Of a DNA stretch of 7,645 nucleotides, positions 5,824-7,645 are shown piece after piece. Source of the stretch: G001797105 sp964528155. GTDB lineage: Bacteria; Chloroflexota; Anaerolineae; Anaerolineales; E44-bin32. The stretch covers positions 1 to 7,645 of the forward strand of contig CAZGRL010000154.1 of the NCBI GenBank assembly GCA_964528155.1. Reading direction: 5' to 3'. Positions within the stretch are counted from its first letter, which is position 1; each line of letters opens with the position of its first letter. The notes under the pieces are model-generated. The model was given only the letters and a program-made list of their open reading frames with translations. It was not told where the DNA came from and searched no databases. The position numbers and the translations under genes were made by a program.

Positions 5824-6348
5824 TCATTCTTGAGTCGCAGGTCTGCGGGGAACTGTCAGGACGATCGACGGATCCATTTTCAAGGCTGCGCGTGGGCGAA
5901 GCCGCTGGGCGATCGCTTCAAGAGTCTCGCCGGTTATTGGATGGTGGAACTCCGGCATGAGCTCAGCCAAGGGAATCGCCAGGTGGGGCAGTCGATCGGC
6001 ACCACGATCCGGTAGAACCCATCCGTCGAATTCCTCGTCCGCATCGCCCAGGTAACACAGATCGAGGTCGATCGTGCGCGGCGCATACTTGTCCACCTGG
6101 CGGATGCGCCCCAAATCGGCTTCGATGCTTCGCAGCCGGGCGCGGATCTCGGTCGGGCCCAGAGAAGTCTCAAGCAGCACCGCGGCGTTGACGAATTCGG
6201 GCTGTGGGGCGGGGCCGATCGCAGGATTGCGGTATGCCGCTGACACGCGCAGCACATGTCCAATCGAACTCAATCGGTTGACGGCCTCAGGCAAATGGAG
6301 TTCGGGGTCGATGTTCGAGCCGAGGGAGATGAAAGCAAGATCAGGCAA
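5824..6348 (-). CDS. folK: 2-amino-4-hydroxy-6-hydroxymethyldihydropteridine pyrophosphokinase
   Basis: HPPK transfers pyrophosphate from ATP to 6-hydroxymethyl-7,8-dihydropterin, the step before dihydropteroate synthase in folate synthesis; it is cytosolic. With the start chosen here it has 174 residues, slightly longer than typical (about 160) because of a C-terminal tail. The family pattern is clear: AFISLGSNI at residues 5-13, a YRNPAIGP loop, EFVNAAVLLET, and the signature APRTIDLDL with Mg-binding D94 and D96, nearly the positions known in the E. coli enzyme (D95, D97). No ATG fits. TTG at 6348 places the start three codons before the conserved strand and overlaps the folB stop by 8 bp, suggesting translational coupling. 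A TTG at 6393 would add 15 residues of unconserved, folB-overlapping sequence. It is third in the SDR-folB-folK operon. Confidence 0.92.
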   Translation of the reverse strand: MPDLAFISLGSNIDPELHLPEAVNRLSSIGHVLRVSAAYRNPAIGPAPQPEFVNAAVLLETSLGPTEIRARLRSIEADLGRIRQVDKYAPRTIDLDLCYLGDADEEFDGWVLPDRGADRLPHLAIPLAELMPEFHHPITGETLEAIAQRLRPRAALKMDPSIVLTVPRRPATQE

Positions 6349-6709
6349 GATCCTCAGCCTGCCGCTCGATCTCGACGCCGACGGAGCGGGCAAAGCGCAA
6401 AGCCCCTGGTTTCTCGAGGCGCACGCGAACCCTCTCGGCGCCCGGTTCCTGGAGGCAGATGCGGGCGATGTCGGCGGCCAGGGCCTCCACCGTGAATCGT
6501 TGGCTTGTCTCGACGAGCTGAATGATCTTCTTGGTCACAGTGCGGTAGTTCACAGAGTCATGGATGTCATCACTGAGGCCGGCCCGGTGCAGGTCAGCGA
6601 AGAGGGTGATATTGATCAGAATGTCTTGCGGCTGCTCGCGCTCCCAATCGTTGACTCCGACAATCCCGCGCAAGAGCAAGTCCCTGATCTCAATTCGATC
6701 TTGTGACAT
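6341..6709 (-). CDS. folB: Dihydroneopterin aldolase
   Basis: FolB converts 7,8-dihydroneopterin to 6-hydroxymethyl-7,8-dihydropterin plus glycolaldehyde, feeding FolK encoded next; it acts as a cytosolic oligomer (octamer in studied members). The 122 residues equal the usual length. Family motifs are GIVGVNDWEREQPQ (15-28) with E23, SVNYRTV (52-58) with Y55, FTVEALAADIA (72-82) with pterin-anchoring E75, and RLEKPGALR (97-105) with catalytic K100, followed by VGVEIER. All key residues are present. The ATG at 6709 follows AGGAA (6720-6716) by six bases. An in-frame upstream start at 6748 would add 13 unconserved residues inside the preceding gene and is not preferred. The SDR gene stops 10 bases upstream and folK overlaps the 3' end, so all three should be co-translated from one mRNA. 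Confidence 0.95.
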   Translation of the reverse strand: MSQDRIEIRDLLLRGIVGVNDWEREQPQDILINITLFADLHRAGLSDDIHDSVNYRTVTKKIIQLVETSQRFTVEALAADIARICLQEPGAERVRVRLEKPGALRFARSVGVEIERQAEDLA

Positions 6710-6719
6710 ATAGTGTTCC

Positions 6720-7460
6720 TCAAACCAGATGCCGGCCACCGTCGACATGGAGAATCTGGCCCGTGATGTACTCCGACCCGGTTACGAGAAAGATCAGCGC
6801 TTGGCAGGCCTCTTCCACTTCCCCCCATCGTCCGAGCGGGACATGCTTGATCGGCCCCTGCGTCTTCTCGGCCTCGCCCGGAGGAGGCAGGATCGCCCCC
6901 AGGGCAAGCGCGTTCACGCGGATCGTCGGCGCCAGACCCTGAGCCAGGCTGAGAGTCATCGCTGCCAGCCCGGCCTTGCTGATGGTGTAAGGGAAATGGT
7001 CCGATCCCGGCCGTAGAGCTCGCCAGTCGAGGATATTAACGATCGAGCCCTGTTCACCGTTTCTCATCCGGGCGAAAGCCTGACTGAGCACGAATGGCGC
7101 CGTGAGATTGACCGAGACGTGCCTCTCCCAACTCTCCAGGCTGCAATCGACTGCACCGACCGTCTCAAAGATCGCCGCGCTGTTGACCAGAACGTCAATA
7201 AACCCGAAGGCGTCCGTCGCTTGCCGAATCAAGTTCATTGCGGCTTGAGGGTCGGAAAGATCGGCCTGGAAGGTCTCGGCCTTCACGCCGTGCGCGCGGG
7301 CGGTTTTGACGGTGGCCTGAGCCCCGCCCACGTCGCTCCCGTAGTGCACAGCCAGGGCCGCGCCTCGTTCGGCCAGGCTCTCGGCGAAGGCTCGCCCGAG
7401 GCGGCGGCCGGCGCCGGTGACCAGGGCAACCTGCCCTTTCAGACTCGTCGCATTGTCCAT
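6720..7460 (-). CDS. folM: Pteridine/dihydromonapterin reductase-like SDR (FolM/PTR1 type)
   Basis: A 246-residue NADPH-type short-chain dehydrogenase/reductase. The cofactor loop is TGAGRRLG (15-22), whose arginine fits the TGxxxRxG form seen in pteridine reductases. NSAAIF lies at 93-98. The catalytic triad is D145-Y158-K162: the usual SDR serine is replaced by Asp, with spacings of 13 and 4 residues, as in trypanosomatid PTR1 (D181, Y194, K198). The C-terminus ends in DGGRHL, as in FolM. Such enzymes reduce dihydromonapterin, pterins or dihydrofolate, and the place directly before folB and folK supports that role. Three in-frame starts exist: TTG 7517, ATG 7496 and ATG 7460. I chose 7460 because it gives the normal SDR N-terminus and because the promoter at 7468-7495 predicts transcription starting there; none of the three has a clear ribosome binding site. 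A generic SDR of other specificity remains possible. Confidence 0.85.
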   Translation of the reverse strand: MDNATSLKGQVALVTGAGRRLGRAFAESLAERGAALAVHYGSDVGGAQATVKTARAHGVKAETFQADLSDPQAAMNLIRQATDAFGFIDVLVNSAAIFETVGAVDCSLESWERHVSVNLTAPFVLSQAFARMRNGEQGSIVNILDWRALRPGSDHFPYTISKAGLAAMTLSLAQGLAPTIRVNALALGAILPPPGEAEKTQGPIKHVPLGRWGEVEEACQALIFLVTGSEYITGQILHVDGGRHLV

Positions 7461-7467
7461 GCAGTGA

Positions 7468-7495
7468 ATTGTAACCGTTGCCGATTGCGTGTCCA
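7468..7495 (-). promoter_or_regulatory. Promoter of the SDR-folB-folK operon, predicted leaderless
   Basis: On the minus strand TGGACA (7495-7490, 5 of 6 matches), a 16-bp spacer and TACAAT (7473-7468, 5 of 6 matches) form a good promoter. Only seven bases separate the -10 from the ATG at 7460-7458, so transcription should begin at or next to the A of the start codon. No ribosome binding site is present, in keeping with a leaderless message. The in-frame ATG at 7496 overlaps the -35 and would not be transcribed from this promoter. Confidence 0.6.
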
Positions 7496-7614
7496 TCAGA
7501 GAGGACGGCTCATGCAAGGGTATATCGGGAATGAAGCGAGGCGCATACTCCGACTTCCCTTCCTGCTCGATTCCTTGGACAGAGGCCGGACAATAAGGGG
7601 CGTGGTTGTTTTGA

Positions 7615-7645
7615 AGGATGCGGGCGGCGAAGCCGCCCGCATCCT
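7615..7645. repeat. 14-bp perfect palindrome at the right edge
   Basis: AGGATGCGGGCGGC (7615-7628) and GCCGCCCGCATCCT (7632-7645) pair perfectly around a GAA loop. The window ends on the last stem base, so it cannot be seen whether a T-run follows on the plus strand. On the minus strand the stem is followed by TCAAAAC, not a T-run. It could be a terminator of a neighbouring gene or a dispersed palindrome. Its core resembles that of the hairpin at 2369-2421. Confidence 0.6.

Noticed and set aside
7461..7645. Upstream coding extension of the SDR; the frame stays open and reads plausibly (for example EYAPRFIPDIP).
   Set aside because: SDR/FolM proteins normally start just before the TGxxxRxG loop, and the promoter overlaps this stretch. 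It is kept only as an alternative start.
1..7645. CRISPR array, phage, toxin-antitoxin or defence system.
   Set aside because: No spaced short direct repeats, integrase, transposase, nuclease or small toxin-like gene pair is visible; the coding genes are metabolic.

Overview
The window (GC-rich, roughly 60% or a little more by eye) looks like a chromosomal segment of a free-living bacterium. The near-consensus sigma-70 type promoters, the dispersed structured palindromes and the mix of genes would suit an uncultured Planctomycetota-like or similar lineage. That placement is a weak inference; no rRNA or other phylogenetic marker is present.

Layout, left to right. Bases 1-873 hold no gene I can name. 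They carry a small minus-strand transcription unit (promoter 500-528, terminator 390-418) whose product begins as a textbook tRNA-Pro(GGG) but loses the tRNA fold in its 3' third. A structured repeat of about 95 bp follows, in two full copies and one degraded partial copy (633-848). Next comes a minus-strand M20 metallopeptidase (874-2235). A 314-bp divergent intergenic region then holds a nearly perfect 53-nt snap-back hairpin (2369-2421), a second GC palindrome (2431-2450), a bare TATAAT facing the peptidase and a good promoter facing right. To the right on the plus strand lie a kynurenine-formamidase-type cyclase-family hydrolase (2550-3182) and a dihydrodipicolinate-synthase-family aldolase (3225-4115). 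The aldolase closely resembles vertebrate 4-hydroxy-2-oxoglutarate aldolase (HOGA1). Convergent to these is a minus-strand DAO-type FAD oxidoreductase (4310-5695).

The right third is a compact minus-strand pterin/folate operon: a FolM/PTR1-like SDR reductase (6720-7460), FolB (6341-6709) and FolK (5824-6348). FolB and FolK would run two successive steps of dihydrofolate synthesis, dihydroneopterin to 6-hydroxymethyl-dihydropterin and then to its pyrophosphate. The SDR would reduce a pterin or dihydrofolate. The SDR promoter lies so close to the ATG that the mRNA should be leaderless. A 14-bp palindrome ends exactly at the right edge of the window.

The middle genes (peptidase, cyclase-family hydrolase, aldolase, amine/imino-acid type oxidoreductase) look like amino-acid or peptide catabolism. 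HOGA1-type chemistry (4-hydroxy-2-oxoglutarate to glyoxylate plus pyruvate) raises the possibility of hydroxyproline breakdown, but the window has no hydroxyproline-specific marker. I see no defence system, CRISPR array, transposase or phage gene. The most unusual items are the tRNA-like transcription unit and the palindromic repeats.
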